Source: Cyclobacterium sp.
Lineage (GTDB): Bacteria; Bacteroidota; Bacteroidia; Cytophagales; Cyclobacteriaceae
Length of the DNA stretch: 36,447 nt
Assembly: GCF_014762705.1 (NCBI RefSeq)
Contig: NZ_JABURL010000037.1
Span: 1-36,447, forward strand
Reading direction: 5' to 3'
The notes beneath the pieces were generated by a model. It did no database searches, was not told the DNA's origin, and worked only from the letters and a program-made list of their open reading frames with translations. Positions 7,391 through 16,500 of the stretch are shown here, piece after piece. Every line of letters starts with the position of its first letter. Positions within the stretch are counted from its first letter, which is position 1. The position numbers and the translations under genes are program-made.

Positions 7391-8365
7391 TTAGCGCCAA
7401 TGTACGGACTAATTCTAGTATCGATTAAATAGTAATGGGTAAGAACCTAATCTATAAAAATCTTCACGGGATAAGAGAAAAATAAAAAACTTAGAGGAAG
7501 CCTCTGTTCATTAATTAGTATGCAAATAAAAATAACATTCGCAAAAAAACCAAAGTGATGTATAGCAATCAAAAAAAAGGGGCATTTGCAGCATTTGCCA
7601 ATGCTTTCGTTGCCATAGTAACCATTTATGTAGCCGTTGTTATGATTGGCCTTGACGTGCTAACAGACCAAAGTTTGTTCGCGGAGATTGCTATTAACAA
7701 TCCAACCCCACTAATCATCCAAGATGTGATGAAATTTATTAGTGCAGCTTGTTGGTCGGTGCTATATGTTACCCTATTTAAGCAGCTGCACAATGCAGCG
7801 ATTGTTCGGATGAAAATTGCAACACTTTTTGGATTTATATCAATTCTACTTTTGCTCACCAATTCTATCTTTAGTCTTATAACAATTAATCAAGCTGGAG
7901 AATTAGCAGCCGCAAATTCCGAAAACGCTAACGATCTTAACAGAATGATCGGAATTCTGGCTATGGCAACAATTTTCACAAACGGTTTATGGTATCTATT
8001 AACAAGCTGGACGGCCTTAAAAGCAAACCAACTTCCAAAGGGATTGAATTATTTTGGACTCGCCATTGGTGCTATATCCCTTATCCCTATATTAGGAATT
8101 TTTGCATTGCTTTTAAGTATAATATGGTTCATTTGGCTTGGCCGCGTATTATTTAAAGAAGCCTCTGTACAGGCTCATCGCATAGTATGAACTAAAGATA
8201 AAACAAAAGAAACAGACTATTCTGAGAATAGGACACATGGCGCTAACAAAAGCTAAATTCAATTTCAGGGACTCGTGTTGCCATTTAAGGGTAATTAACT
8301 AATTTCGGGCACCAACGTGGGACAGTTACGCTTTTCAAAAACCCGCAACTGCATTTAGCTAAACG
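7391..8365 (+). mobile_element. Integron cassette-like unit (975 bp, one gene plus attC-like site)
   Basis: The unit starts with TTAGCGCC just after G7390 and ends at G8365 before TTACC. Three features match gene cassettes. First, its beginning, GTTAGCGCC (7390-7398), is the exact reverse complement of GGCGCTAAC (8239-8247), the R'' position of its own downstream site. Second, it holds a single gene whose stop lies 48 bases before that site. Third, removing it would join G7390 to TTACC and restore GTTACC, exactly complementary to GGTAAC at 7257-7262. No integrase gene is in the window, and the R' sequences deviate from the classical GTTRRRY, so this is a strong hypothesis rather than proof. 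Confidence 0.55.
7558..8190 (+). CDS. DUF4386-like integral membrane protein
   Basis: The 210-residue protein is very hydrophobic, with about six membrane segments, for example FANAFVAIVTIYVAVVMIGL, ISILLLLTNSIFSLITI, GLWYLLTSWTALKA and the C-terminal IFALLLSIIWFIWLGRVLF. The pattern and length resemble DUF4386 proteins, membrane proteins of unknown function. ATG 7558 was chosen over the preceding GTG (7555). It is the only gene of the cassette-like unit and has a 167-base leader inside it. It is flanked by gene-free DNA on both sides, unlike the operons elsewhere in the window. Confidence 0.68.
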   Translation: MYSNQKKGAFAAFANAFVAIVTIYVAVVMIGLDVLTDQSLFAEIAINNPTPLIIQDVMKFISAACWSVLYVTLFKQLHNAAIVRMKIATLFGFISILLLLTNSIFSLITINQAGELAAANSENANDLNRMIGILAMATIFTNGLWYLLTSWTALKANQLPKGLNYFGLAIGAISLIPILGIFALLLSIIWFIWLGRVLFKEASVQAHRIV

Positions 8366-8370
8366 TTACC
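8239..8370 (+). repeat. attC-like recombination site
   Basis: Proposed arms are R'' GGCGCTAAC (8239-8247), L'' AGCTAAAT (8251-8258), L' ATTTAGCT (8353-8360, exact complement of L'') and R' GTTACC (8365-8370). R''/R' pair imperfectly (GCTAAC against GTTACC), as is common when a cassette keeps the neighbour's R'. The R-to-L spacers are 3 and 4 bases, leaving one extra-helical base. The whole is 132 bases, within the known attC size range. The 94-base centre is not obviously coding. Confidence 0.5.
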
Positions 8371-8462
8371 AAGTACCTGAGAATTGTGTTTAGTTCCCAT
8401 AGAACACCCTTTCATCAAATGTTTTCACTAATTTGCCAACCTGAACCACTAACAGATAAAGT

Positions 8463-9179
8463 ATGAATACAAAAGGGAAACCTGGAATGTTAATGCCGCG
8501 GCTACTAATCGCAGTGCTGGTTTTAATGGCAAGTGGCAGTTCCTTCGCCCAGGAAGAAAAGTCTGGGGACTCAAAAAGCAATACCATGGAAATAGCCTTC
8601 TTACTTTTCGACAATTACGAAACACTGGACGTTTTCGGTCCGGTAGAAATTTTTGGAAGGCTTAGGGACCTGTATACATTGAAATTCTATTCACTTGATG
8701 GAGGGCCAATTGAGAATAGGCACGGAGTTTCAGTCCTGACCGAAAAGTTGGAGACGGCTTCCGCTAGTCCTTACATGCTACTCATACCAGGTGGCATGGG
8801 TACACGTAAGGAGATAGATAATAAAATGCTTATCGGGCAGATAAAAGGAATAGCAGACGCGAGCAGCTATGTATTGACAGTCTGTACGGGAAGTGCGCTT
8901 TTAGCCAGGTCTGGTCTTTTGGATGGCAGGCAGGCCACTTCAAATAAACGGGCATTTTCCTGGGTGGAATCAATGGGTCCCAATGTGGTTTGGGACAAAA
9001 AGGCACGTTGGAAAGTGGATGACAAATATTACACATCTTCAGGAGTCAGTGCTGGTATGGACATGGCCCTGGGGTTTTTGGCAGACAGGCATGGAATCGA
9101 ATTCGCCCGAAATGTTGCGTTCGAAATTGAATACAATTGGATGGAAGACAAGGATAACGATAGCTTTATTGCCGAATAA
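8463..9179 (+). CDS. Exported DJ-1/PfpI-family protein
   Basis: The 238-residue protein has a signal peptide (LLIAVLVLMASGSSFAQ) followed by a DJ-1/PfpI (class I glutamine amidotransferase-like) domain: EIAFLLFDNYETLDVFGPVE at the start, LIPGGMGT, and the nucleophile elbow VLTVCTGSALL with Cys141. ARSGLLDGRQATSNKRAF and SSGVSAGMDMALGF follow the pattern of isonitrile hydratase-like and AraC-associated PfpI domains. No HTH domain follows, so it is not a GlxA-type regulator. Export to the periplasm is unusual for the family. It is likely a hydrolase, hydratase or glyoxalase-type enzyme; the substrate is unknown. Confidence 0.83.
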   Translation: MNTKGKPGMLMPRLLIAVLVLMASGSSFAQEEKSGDSKSNTMEIAFLLFDNYETLDVFGPVEIFGRLRDLYTLKFYSLDGGPIENRHGVSVLTEKLETASASPYMLLIPGGMGTRKEIDNKMLIGQIKGIADASSYVLTVCTGSALLARSGLLDGRQATSNKRAFSWVESMGPNVVWDKKARWKVDDKYYTSSGVSAGMDMALGFLADRHGIEFARNVAFEIEYNWMEDKDNDSFIAE

Positions 9180-9282
9180 CAGGTGGCAGGCAATGAACAG
9201 CCAACTGGATTGTCTAAATACCAATTAGGCATTGGTCCCATTCGTGCGGTATTTATTAGCGGATTTGAAAAAAATCGGATAG

Positions 9283-9489
9283 ATGCAACTAATTGAACTG
9301 ATGAAGATGCCAGAGAGGGATCAGAATCCTAAGCTAACCAAAGCACTTGCTCAATTCGATAAGCTTCTGGCCGAATTGAGGAAAAGGGAACTTCCTGAAA
9401 ATTTAACAATTACTATTAATGCTGAAATTGACAAAATAAACACTGTTTCCGGATCAGAAAAGGAATTGATATGGAAAAGCATGTGTTAA
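9283..9489 (+). CDS. Small helical protein of unknown function
   Basis: This 68-residue protein is predicted largely helical (QNPKLTKALAQFDKLLAELRKRELPENLT) with a second helix INAEIDKINTVSGSEKELIW. No signal peptide or known motif is seen. Its end overlaps the next gene by 19 bases in another frame, suggesting the two are made together. A frameshift joining two parts of one ancestral gene cannot be excluded, but both halves have plausible starts. I do not recognise a named family. Confidence 0.5.
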   Translation: MQLIELMKMPERDQNPKLTKALAQFDKLLAELRKRELPENLTITINAEIDKINTVSGSEKELIWKSMC

Positions 9490-9983
9490 AAGATTTGTAC
9501 TTACAGTGGGACGGTACCCATACCGATTACCTGAAAAAAGTATACCAGGAAAATCGGTCGGATCCTTCATTTATTCCTTTTACAATAGCCCTATTTTCAA
9601 CAAGCAATGAACTGGATGTTTCAACGACCTGGGTGATAAAGCATCATGTTGACAAGGGAGAAAAAATAGCTGCGGCTGATTTGGAACAGCTTCTTGTAAA
9701 GGGAGCTACACTTAAGGATTGGGTAAGCCAGCTTCATTTCCTACAGATAATTCCGAAAATTTCGTTATCGAAAAAACAAGCGGAATACCTGGAAAACAGC
9801 ATTCGTCCCTTACTTTTCAATGATAAAAAGTTTGTAAAAGCAGCAGCATTTACTGCTTATTTTGAAGTTGTAAAGCTAATCCCGGAATTACAAACTGAGT
9901 TTCGGTTGATTTGTGAGGATGCATTGGAAAAATCAAGTGCATCAGTGAAAGTTAGAATCAGAAGAATTCTCCAAAACGGATAA
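9471..9983 (+). CDS. Unknown helical (HEAT-repeat-like) protein
   Basis: The 170-residue protein is predicted almost entirely helical. Repeating helix pairs, such as FVKAAAFTAYFEVVKLIPEL followed by LICEDALEKSSASVKVRIRR, resemble HEAT-type repeats, and a basic C-terminus (RIRRILQNG) follows. It is probably cytoplasmic. It overlaps the 3' end of the preceding small gene by 19 bases. No catalytic motif is visible and no function is assigned. Confidence 0.55.
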   Translation: MEKHVLKDLYLQWDGTHTDYLKKVYQENRSDPSFIPFTIALFSTSNELDVSTTWVIKHHVDKGEKIAAADLEQLLVKGATLKDWVSQLHFLQIIPKISLSKKQAEYLENSIRPLLFNDKKFVKAAAFTAYFEVVKLIPELQTEFRLICEDALEKSSASVKVRIRRILQNG

Positions 9984-10234
9984 TTTGAACCTGGATGTAG
10001 GAAAAGGATGCGTAGTGCCTGCTCTGTTGTTCCTGGCGAGGGTTTTCAATTCAAGAAATTCCGGTAATTTGGAGACATGTCATCCTTCCAGTCTTATACT
10101 GGTAAAACAATACCAAACATTTGACTGATTTTTAAGCAAATCCAGTGGGTTATAGAATTTCTACTATATTTCGGGTTGAAAGAACAAATTGGCTGATAAA
10201 ATAATTTAATGGCATAACCTTAATAAATACCCAG

Positions 10235-11773
10235 ATGTCTCTGTTTCGCATATCCACCATCCTGGTTTTGTGGGGAGGATTCCAGTGTAACGGCCTTCAG
10301 GCACAACAGGAAGCGCTTTTAAAGGGCGGGGCTTTGGCCAAAAGCTACTGCGGCAGCTGCCATGTCTATCCTTCTCCTTCCCTTTTGCCTAAAGGGATAT
10401 GGGAAGCGCATGTTCTCCCCCAAATGGCCGCCTTAATGGGAGATCAGGCCGCACAGGATAGCCTGGGGATTTGGGAGGAAAAAACCGAAGAAGAAATTGG
10501 CATCATTAAAAAACTTGGGGTATATCCTGCAAGCAGTCAAATAAACCCAGATGACTTTCAGGCAATCATGGATTTTTACGCTGCTGAGGCACCGGTTGAA
10601 TTACCCCCTCAAAAACCAAAGCAAAAAGCTGAAGCACTATCCAACTTTACGGCAAAAACCCTTTTTATTGAAGGAATCACAAGTCCCAAAACAAGCCTGG
10701 TAGCCATCAACGAAGAAAGAAGGGAACTCATTATCTCCGATGCAAGGTCTAATCAACTCTATGTTAAGGATCAAAATGATGAACTGTTTACCCTTCCTCC
10801 CATCAGCAGTCCGGCAGTACAGTTCATCAAAAAGGCTCCCTATGTATATAATTTCATAACCATTGGCTCCATCGCTCCAAGCGACCTTTCCCGGGGAGCC
10901 TTGTATGAGATGGATTTAAATACCAACAGCTGGAATAAAAACCTGGATCAGCTGGCAAGACCGGTATTTGGTATATGGGAAGATTTGGAAATGGATGGCA
11001 AGCCCGACCTTCTGATCAGTAACTATGGCCATAATAATGGCGGGAACATTGCCATCTACAGCAATGGTACCCTGCAAGCGAAACCGCTTCAACTTGGTGG
11101 GTCCGGTGCCAGGAAAATAGAGGTGTGTGACCTGAATCAGGATGGAAAACCGGATATCGTGGCACTTTTTTGCCAGGGAAGGGAACGCTTGTCCGTTTTT
11201 TACAATAAAGGGAACGGTCAATTCGATGCGGAGAAAATTTTGCTTTCCTTTTCTCCGGTAATGGGAACCAGCTATTTTGAACTGCAGGATTTGAATGGTG
11301 ATGGCGCATTGGACCTGCTGGTAAGCAATGGGGATAATTGGGACTACTCAACTGTTGCTAAACCCTATCATGGTTTTCGCATCTATGAAAACAAGGGGAT
11401 GGACAATTTTGAAGAAGCCTGGTTTTACCCCCAATATGGGGCAGCCAAAGCAATGGCCGTTGACATAGATGGTGATGGGGACCTGGACCTGGCCACGATT
11501 GCTTTTTATGATGAATTGGATCATCCGGAAGAACAGTTTCTTTTGTTTGAAAATAATGGGGACATGACTTTTCAACCCAGGTTTATCCCGGATGCGGCCT
11601 TGGGGAAATGGTTGACTATGGATGTGGGCGATTTAGACGGAGATGGAGACAAAGATATCGTACTTGGTTCTTATGCCCACAATACCATGGAATATACGAA
11701 ACTGCTTCTTCGGGGCTTAGACGAAATTCCCAATGTTTTGATTTTGGAAAACAATAAATACCAAAAAGAGTAG
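10235..11773 (+). CDS. FG-GAP/VCBS-repeat protein with a c-type haem motif
   Basis: The 512-residue exported protein has a signal peptide of about 23 residues (ending LQAQ). It carries a haem-binding CGSCH (Cys39, Cys42, His43) in a short cytochrome-c-like stretch up to about residue 125, then a beta-propeller built from FG-GAP/VCBS repeats. Calcium-loop-like repeats are visible: DLNQDGKPDIV, DLNGDGALDLLV, DIDGDGDLDLAT and DLDGDGDKDIVLG. This architecture recurs in Bacteroidota and Planctomycetes, often near sugar-degradation genes. The product is probably periplasmic or surface-exposed and redox active. No cytochrome partner gene lies in the window. Confidence 0.85.
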   Translation: MSLFRISTILVLWGGFQCNGLQAQQEALLKGGALAKSYCGSCHVYPSPSLLPKGIWEAHVLPQMAALMGDQAAQDSLGIWEEKTEEEIGIIKKLGVYPASSQINPDDFQAIMDFYAAEAPVELPPQKPKQKAEALSNFTAKTLFIEGITSPKTSLVAINEERRELIISDARSNQLYVKDQNDELFTLPPISSPAVQFIKKAPYVYNFITIGSIAPSDLSRGALYEMDLNTNSWNKNLDQLARPVFGIWEDLEMDGKPDLLISNYGHNNGGNIAIYSNGTLQAKPLQLGGSGARKIEVCDLNQDGKPDIVALFCQGRERLSVFYNKGNGQFDAEKILLSFSPVMGTSYFELQDLNGDGALDLLVSNGDNWDYSTVAKPYHGFRIYENKGMDNFEEAWFYPQYGAAKAMAVDIDGDGDLDLATIAFYDELDHPEEQFLLFENNGDMTFQPRFIPDAALGKWLTMDVGDLDGDGDKDIVLGSYAHNTMEYTKLLLRGLDEIPNVLILENNKYQKE

Positions 11774-11887
11774 TACCAACATTTTCTATCCTGTAAGGGA
11801 AGAGTACCTGGTATAGATAAAATCCATACAACCAGTGCAAATAAAATTTCAAAGCAAAAACACAGATCTAAAACCCACTGCACACAT

Positions 11888-11944
11888 AATCCCCCTTTAG
11901 AAGGGGGAAGTCCTGTCCTGACCCATTCAGAAGGGGATTTTTTA
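11888..11944. repeat. REP-like nested palindrome
   Basis: CCCCCTT (11891-11897), TAG, AAGGGGG (11901-11907) is a tight perfect hairpin. AATCCCC (11888-11894) can alternatively pair with GGGGATT (11933-11939), followed by a T run. It sits alone in the spacer between the FG-GAP gene and the serine deaminase gene. It resembles short palindromic intergenic repeats seen in Bacteroidota genomes and may also act as a terminator for the upstream gene. Confidence 0.5.
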
Positions 11945-12048
11945 TAGATCATATGCACTGAGAATTTGCTGCGGAATTAAAGGATAATATAAACCTGTTT
12001 TAAATAAAACAGCCATATTTGTCTTATTCATCATCAATAGCGCTTTCA

Positions 12049-13488
12049 ATGGAAAAAGTAGCATTCATCAGCATATTCGATATGCTTAAAATTGGAGTGG
12101 GGCCTTCTAGTTCTCATACATTGGGTCCATGGCGCGCAGCGCAAAGATGGATTGCAGCGTTAAAACAAGACCATGTTTTTGATAAAATTAAGAAAATACA
12201 AATTCACCTCTATGGTTCGCTATCTCTTACAGGTAAAGGACATGCTACCGATATCGCAGCGGTTTTAGGGCTTTGTGGCCATGATCCGGTGACCATAAAT
12301 ACCCTGACCATCGGTGAAAAAATCGATTTTATAAAAGCAAATTCAGAACTTCACCTGGACAAGGGCATTATTGTTCCGTTTCATTTCGAAGAGGACATCG
12401 TTTTTCACAAGCATTTTTTAGATTTTCATCCGAATGGGATGATGTTCAAAGCTGTTTTAACAGACAACAGCACTTATGAATCTTACTTCTACTCCATTGG
12501 GGGAGGTTTTGTAGTCAAGGAAGAACAAGAAAATGAAAATCAAAATTTACCACAGATTAAGCCATTTCCTTTTCCCATTCATTATGCAACAGAACTACAA
12601 AATTACTGCGAAAAGGAACAAAAAGACATTGCTGAGATTGTCTTAGCCAATGAACGGACTTTGAGGTCAGACGATCAGATAGATGCTGCATTGGCATCCA
12701 TTTGGAATGTAATGTTGGAGTCCATGTATTTAGGCTGCCATACAGATGGCAAGCTACCCGGAGGATTAAACGTGAGTCGGAGGGCTGCCAATATGAACAA
12801 AAAACTTCTGGCTGAAAATTTTGAGCAATATCAAAACAAGGAACAGTGGTTGAATACCATCAGGGGAACTGAAGTGCGATTCAGGCAAATTCTTCAATGG
12901 GTTAGCTGCTTTGCCATCTCCGTGAACGAGGTAAATGCATCCCTTGGTCGTGTGGTTACAGCACCAACCAACGGAAGCTCCGGTACCTTACCTGCAGTTT
13001 TGATGTATTATTTATGCATTGAAAACCACCAGGCTGGGTTTGAGGAGATCAAGAAGTTTTTGCTGGTATCAGGGGAAATTGGCTCCCTTTTCAAAAAAGG
13101 AGCAACCATCTCTGCAGCTATGGGGGGATGCCAGGCAGAAATTGGGGTTTCATCGGCAATGGCTGCCGGCGCATTGTGCTTTCTCATGGGCGGTAGCACA
13201 GCCCAGGTGCTCATGGCAAGCGAAATTGCCATGGAACACCATCTGGGCCTCACCTGCGATCCCGTTGCGGGCCTGGTTCAGGTACCATGTATTGAACGCA
13301 ATGCCATGGGAGCCATAAAAGCCATCAATGCCGCTGAAATCGCCATTGAAAGCGATGCCTCAAAAGCGAAAATTTCACTCGACAAAGTCATAAGTACCAT
13401 GTGGGAAACCGCAAAAGACATGAGTTCCCGATACAAGGAAACATCAAAAGGGGGGTTGGCCCTTCAGGTCATGCATACCGACTGCTAA
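12049..13488 (+). CDS. L-serine ammonia-lyase, iron-sulfur type, single chain
   Basis: It deaminates L-serine to pyruvate and ammonia with an oxygen-sensitive [4Fe-4S] cluster. From ATG 12049 it has 479 residues; a TTG at 12019 would add ten. The N-terminal beta domain starts [20 protein letters not shown], the family signature. The alpha domain carries the cluster cysteines Cys361 (GGCQAEIG), Cys403 (CDPVAG) and Cys414 ([10 protein letters not shown]). Fused beta and alpha domains are the SdaA/SdaB organisation. The gene stands alone; the convergent DUF5107 gene ends 41 bases away. Confidence 0.95.
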   Translation: MEKVAFISIFDMLKIGVGPSSSHTLGPWRAAQRWIAALKQDHVFDKIKKIQIHLYGSLSLTGKGHATDIAAVLGLCGHDPVTINTLTIGEKIDFIKANSELHLDKGIIVPFHFEEDIVFHKHFLDFHPNGMMFKAVLTDNSTYESYFYSIGGGFVVKEEQENENQNLPQIKPFPFPIHYATELQNYCEKEQKDIAEIVLANERTLRSDDQIDAALASIWNVMLESMYLGCHTDGKLPGGLNVSRRAANMNKKLLAENFEQYQNKEQWLNTIRGTEVRFRQILQWVSCFAISVNEVNASLGRVVTAPTNGSSGTLPAVLMYYLCIENHQAGFEEIKKFLLVSGEIGSLFKKGATISAAMGGCQAEIGVSSAMAAGALCFLMGGSTAQVLMASEIAMEHHLGLTCDPVAGLVQVPCIERNAMGAIKAINAAEIAIESDASKAKISLDKVISTMWETAKDMSSRYKETSKGGLALQVMHTDC

Positions 13489-13529
13489 AATTTCGCTATT
13501 CATCCACGATCCACCAGGAATTCAGCTCA

Positions 13530-16500
13530 TTATTGTAATTTTTGACTGACCTTTGCCACTTTTTCCAACAGTTGCTGCCGGGTATTTTGAGTTCCGGATT
13601 CCGCAGGCTGCCGGCTATCGCCGTAAAACCTTCCGATAAAACCCACAACTTCCTCATTTCCCTCACTTTTTATCTTCTCCCAGCGCGCTGAAGCCTCGGT
13701 ACTTTTGCCCATTTCTTCCAGGGCAAATAAAGCCAGCAATTGTTCAGGCCGGTTGTGGTACATGTTTTCAGTGGCATCTATTACCGATTGCATTTTAGTG
13801 CGGTACATTTCCTGTTGCTTTTGGGCTTTTGCCACCAGCCCCAGTAAATAATCCTGCATGGTTTCATTGGTGTTGAAAGGTTTGCCAACCCCCAGGTTTT
13901 CGGGCCACTCAAGGGACTTTTCCAATTTTGATCGGGCCGCTTTCCATTTGCTGCCCTGCATGTCTTCCAAAGCAGCATTCAAATAAACTGTTTCGAATAG
14001 CGCCCTGCCTTCACCTGCTCCTTCATAGGGGAGGACATGGATTTTACCCAGCAAGTCCATGGCTTTTTTGTATTGACCCTGGCGGTTCAATGCCCGGATA
14101 TAATCCATTTCCAGTACATAATTTCCGGAAAACTTCCGGACGGCCTCCTTCAACAGGGAAAGGACTTCCTGATCCTGGCCTATTTCGGCCTGGTAGCTGG
14201 CCAATTGCTGCCAATGGCGCCATTGGGAGGGATCCATTTCAAGGGCCTTTTTCAAATCTGCCAGGGGATCGGTTGTTGTGCCGGTTTCATCCAGCAAGAG
14301 GGGTCGGTTCAAGTAAAAAACGGCTTCATCCGCTTTTTCACCGATCCCGGTCAAAAGTGCTGCTGCTTGCTCTTTTTCGTTAAAAGCCATCAGGTTAAGC
14401 GCCAGGTAATAATCCAGCTTCCAGTGAGGCCTTTCCTCCTGTGCGCTTTTCAACATGTCCAGGGTTTCCTTCCGGTAGGGGAGGACAAAGGCAATGGATT
14501 TATCCAACATGGCTTCCATGGCTGATTCTTTCCCTTGTTCATCCAAAAAGGCCTTCCAAAGGTCTACCAGGGCATGATCCGGGCTTTGCTGCAATACCTG
14601 AAGGGCATCACCTTTTTGTTTGTACCTGAGGTAAGTGGCCGCCAGTTCCAGATGGGTCTGGTAGGGAAATTCGTTGTTTATCAGGGCATGAAATTCCTCC
14701 AGGGCCTGAGGCTTCGTATCGTTCAGGTACTTTTCAAACCGGATAAAATGGTTTAAGGGATCGATGTCCCAAAGCTTTTTCAACACTTCTCTTGCTTGTT
14801 GTTTTTCACCGGAAAGCCGGTGTTTTACGGCCAGCACCTGTAAAGCCATGATGTTGTGTACATTAAAATCAAGGGCTTTTTGTGCATAATTTGCTGCTTG
14901 CTCCAGGTTTTTTTCGGCCAGGTGAATCTCTGCCATGGCCGTATAGGCAGAGGAGCGGAATTCCATGGACCGGGCTGCCCATCCATAAGCTTCCAGTGCA
15001 TCAATGGCCTGCCCCAGAGCCAGGTAAATTCCTCCCGCTACAAAATTTGCCTGAGGGTCAAAGAAGTCCGTTGCGAGTGGCTGCGCTATTTGTTCCAATG
15101 CTTCTTCGTACCGACCATAGCGAAAGAGTAGTTCGGCATAATCTATATTGGCCTGGGGATGTGCGGCATCCTTACTCAATAGTTCTTCGTATTTGGCCTG
15201 AGCTTCAGGATAGGCCCTGCTGTAATAATCCTGCCGGGCACTGTAATACAATTTTCCGATTTCTGATAGCGGGGCTGCTCCTTCCTTATCGAAAGACCGG
15301 TTCAGTTTCATGGGGTCTTCTTTTGCCCAGGAATAGACTTTTTCCGATCCCAATACCAGCTCCAGCTTTTCCAGAGGCTTGTTTGTTTTTAACTCATGCC
15401 TGAGAACATCCATAGGTTGACCCTCAAGGAGAATGGTCTGTGCCAACTCTCCATTGATGTATACTTCCAGTTCTTCTTCAATGGTTTCAAATGGGTTGAA
15501 GGACAGGGCAAGGGTCTGGTTTGCCATTGTCACATGAAAGACTCCAGATCGGTTCACTGCACTGATACCCCCGGTCTGCTTGACAGGGAACCAATAGTCC
15601 GTCCAACGGTCGATGGTATAGGGTGCAAAACCGGCTTTGGTCAGGGGACTGGGTTGCCGGGAGGAAGGGGAAAATTGATTTAACATCCGGCCGGCCTGAA
15701 ATTCCATATATTGCCCGTTTTCATCTGTCAGCAGGTCTTCCCAAATTCCTCCCGAGCGGGAAAGTGCCCAAAGCCATAATTTCTTTCCTGGCATGTCATC
15801 GTAACTGGAAAAATGGCCAAAGCCATACCCTTGTTCGTGAAAATACCCACCGAAATGGTTTTGGAAGGATCCCGCCATATGGTGCGATTTGCTGGAGCCA
15901 AAGGCATTGTTGGCATAAAGGCTAACCTTTTTGCCCTCCTGCATGGGCCAATCCATGAGGGCTCCACTGTGCTGTAAGGCGATGTGCCCCGGGTAGAAAA
16001 ATTCCTGGTCGTCACCCACATGGGCCGCTGCCGTCATCCAGTTGTAATAGGGCTGCCGCAAAGGCTGTGGATTGTACCAAATACCCTCTGTTTCAAAGTA
16101 AGCTTTGTCCCTGGGTAAATTGATCTTTACCCTCCATTGGGTTCTGGAGGGCAGGTCTATGGTTCCTACCACACAGGTGAGACTGCCATCTTCATTCTCA
16201 TAGGTGATGTAATCAACGGGCGATGCGGTGGAAGGGGCATGTCCAATAATTCCGAAATTGAACTCAATCCCACCGGAAGTCCAGGGTCCCCGCATGGCAA
16301 TGTTTCGGAATTTAACAACTTCGTTTTCGTAAATAAAATCCTTACCGGTAGATTTTTCCACTGCGCCCCATACGCGCCCCCCGATTTCAGGCATGATGGT
16401 AACTTTCAGGTACTCGTTTTCCAGAGTAATAAGGTTCCATTCCTTTTTTGTCGGATCTTTGCTGTACCCTTCAAATTTAAAATACGGGTAAATATCCGGT

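Noticed and set aside
7255-7398. A complete attC site at the left edge of the cassette
   Set aside because: Only the R''-like and R'-like cores match; no L''/L' arms pair, so it is described as a split remnant and not as a full site.
9224-9240. Another recombination site after the DJ-1 gene (CCAATTAGGCATTGG)
   Set aside because: Only a 5-bp inverted pair is present, and the R'' needed to match the sequence following 8365 (GGTAAC) is missing, so a second cassette is not supported.
12019-12048. TTG start for serine ammonia-lyase, and similar TTG starts at 6030, 21670, 26709 and 32147
   Set aside because: In each case an ATG a few codons later fits the family start or the signal peptide better.
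13781-15925. Several open frames of 60-170 residues inside the DUF5107 gene
   Set aside because: All are antisense or out-of-frame shadows of a long conserved coding sequence, with no recognisable domain.
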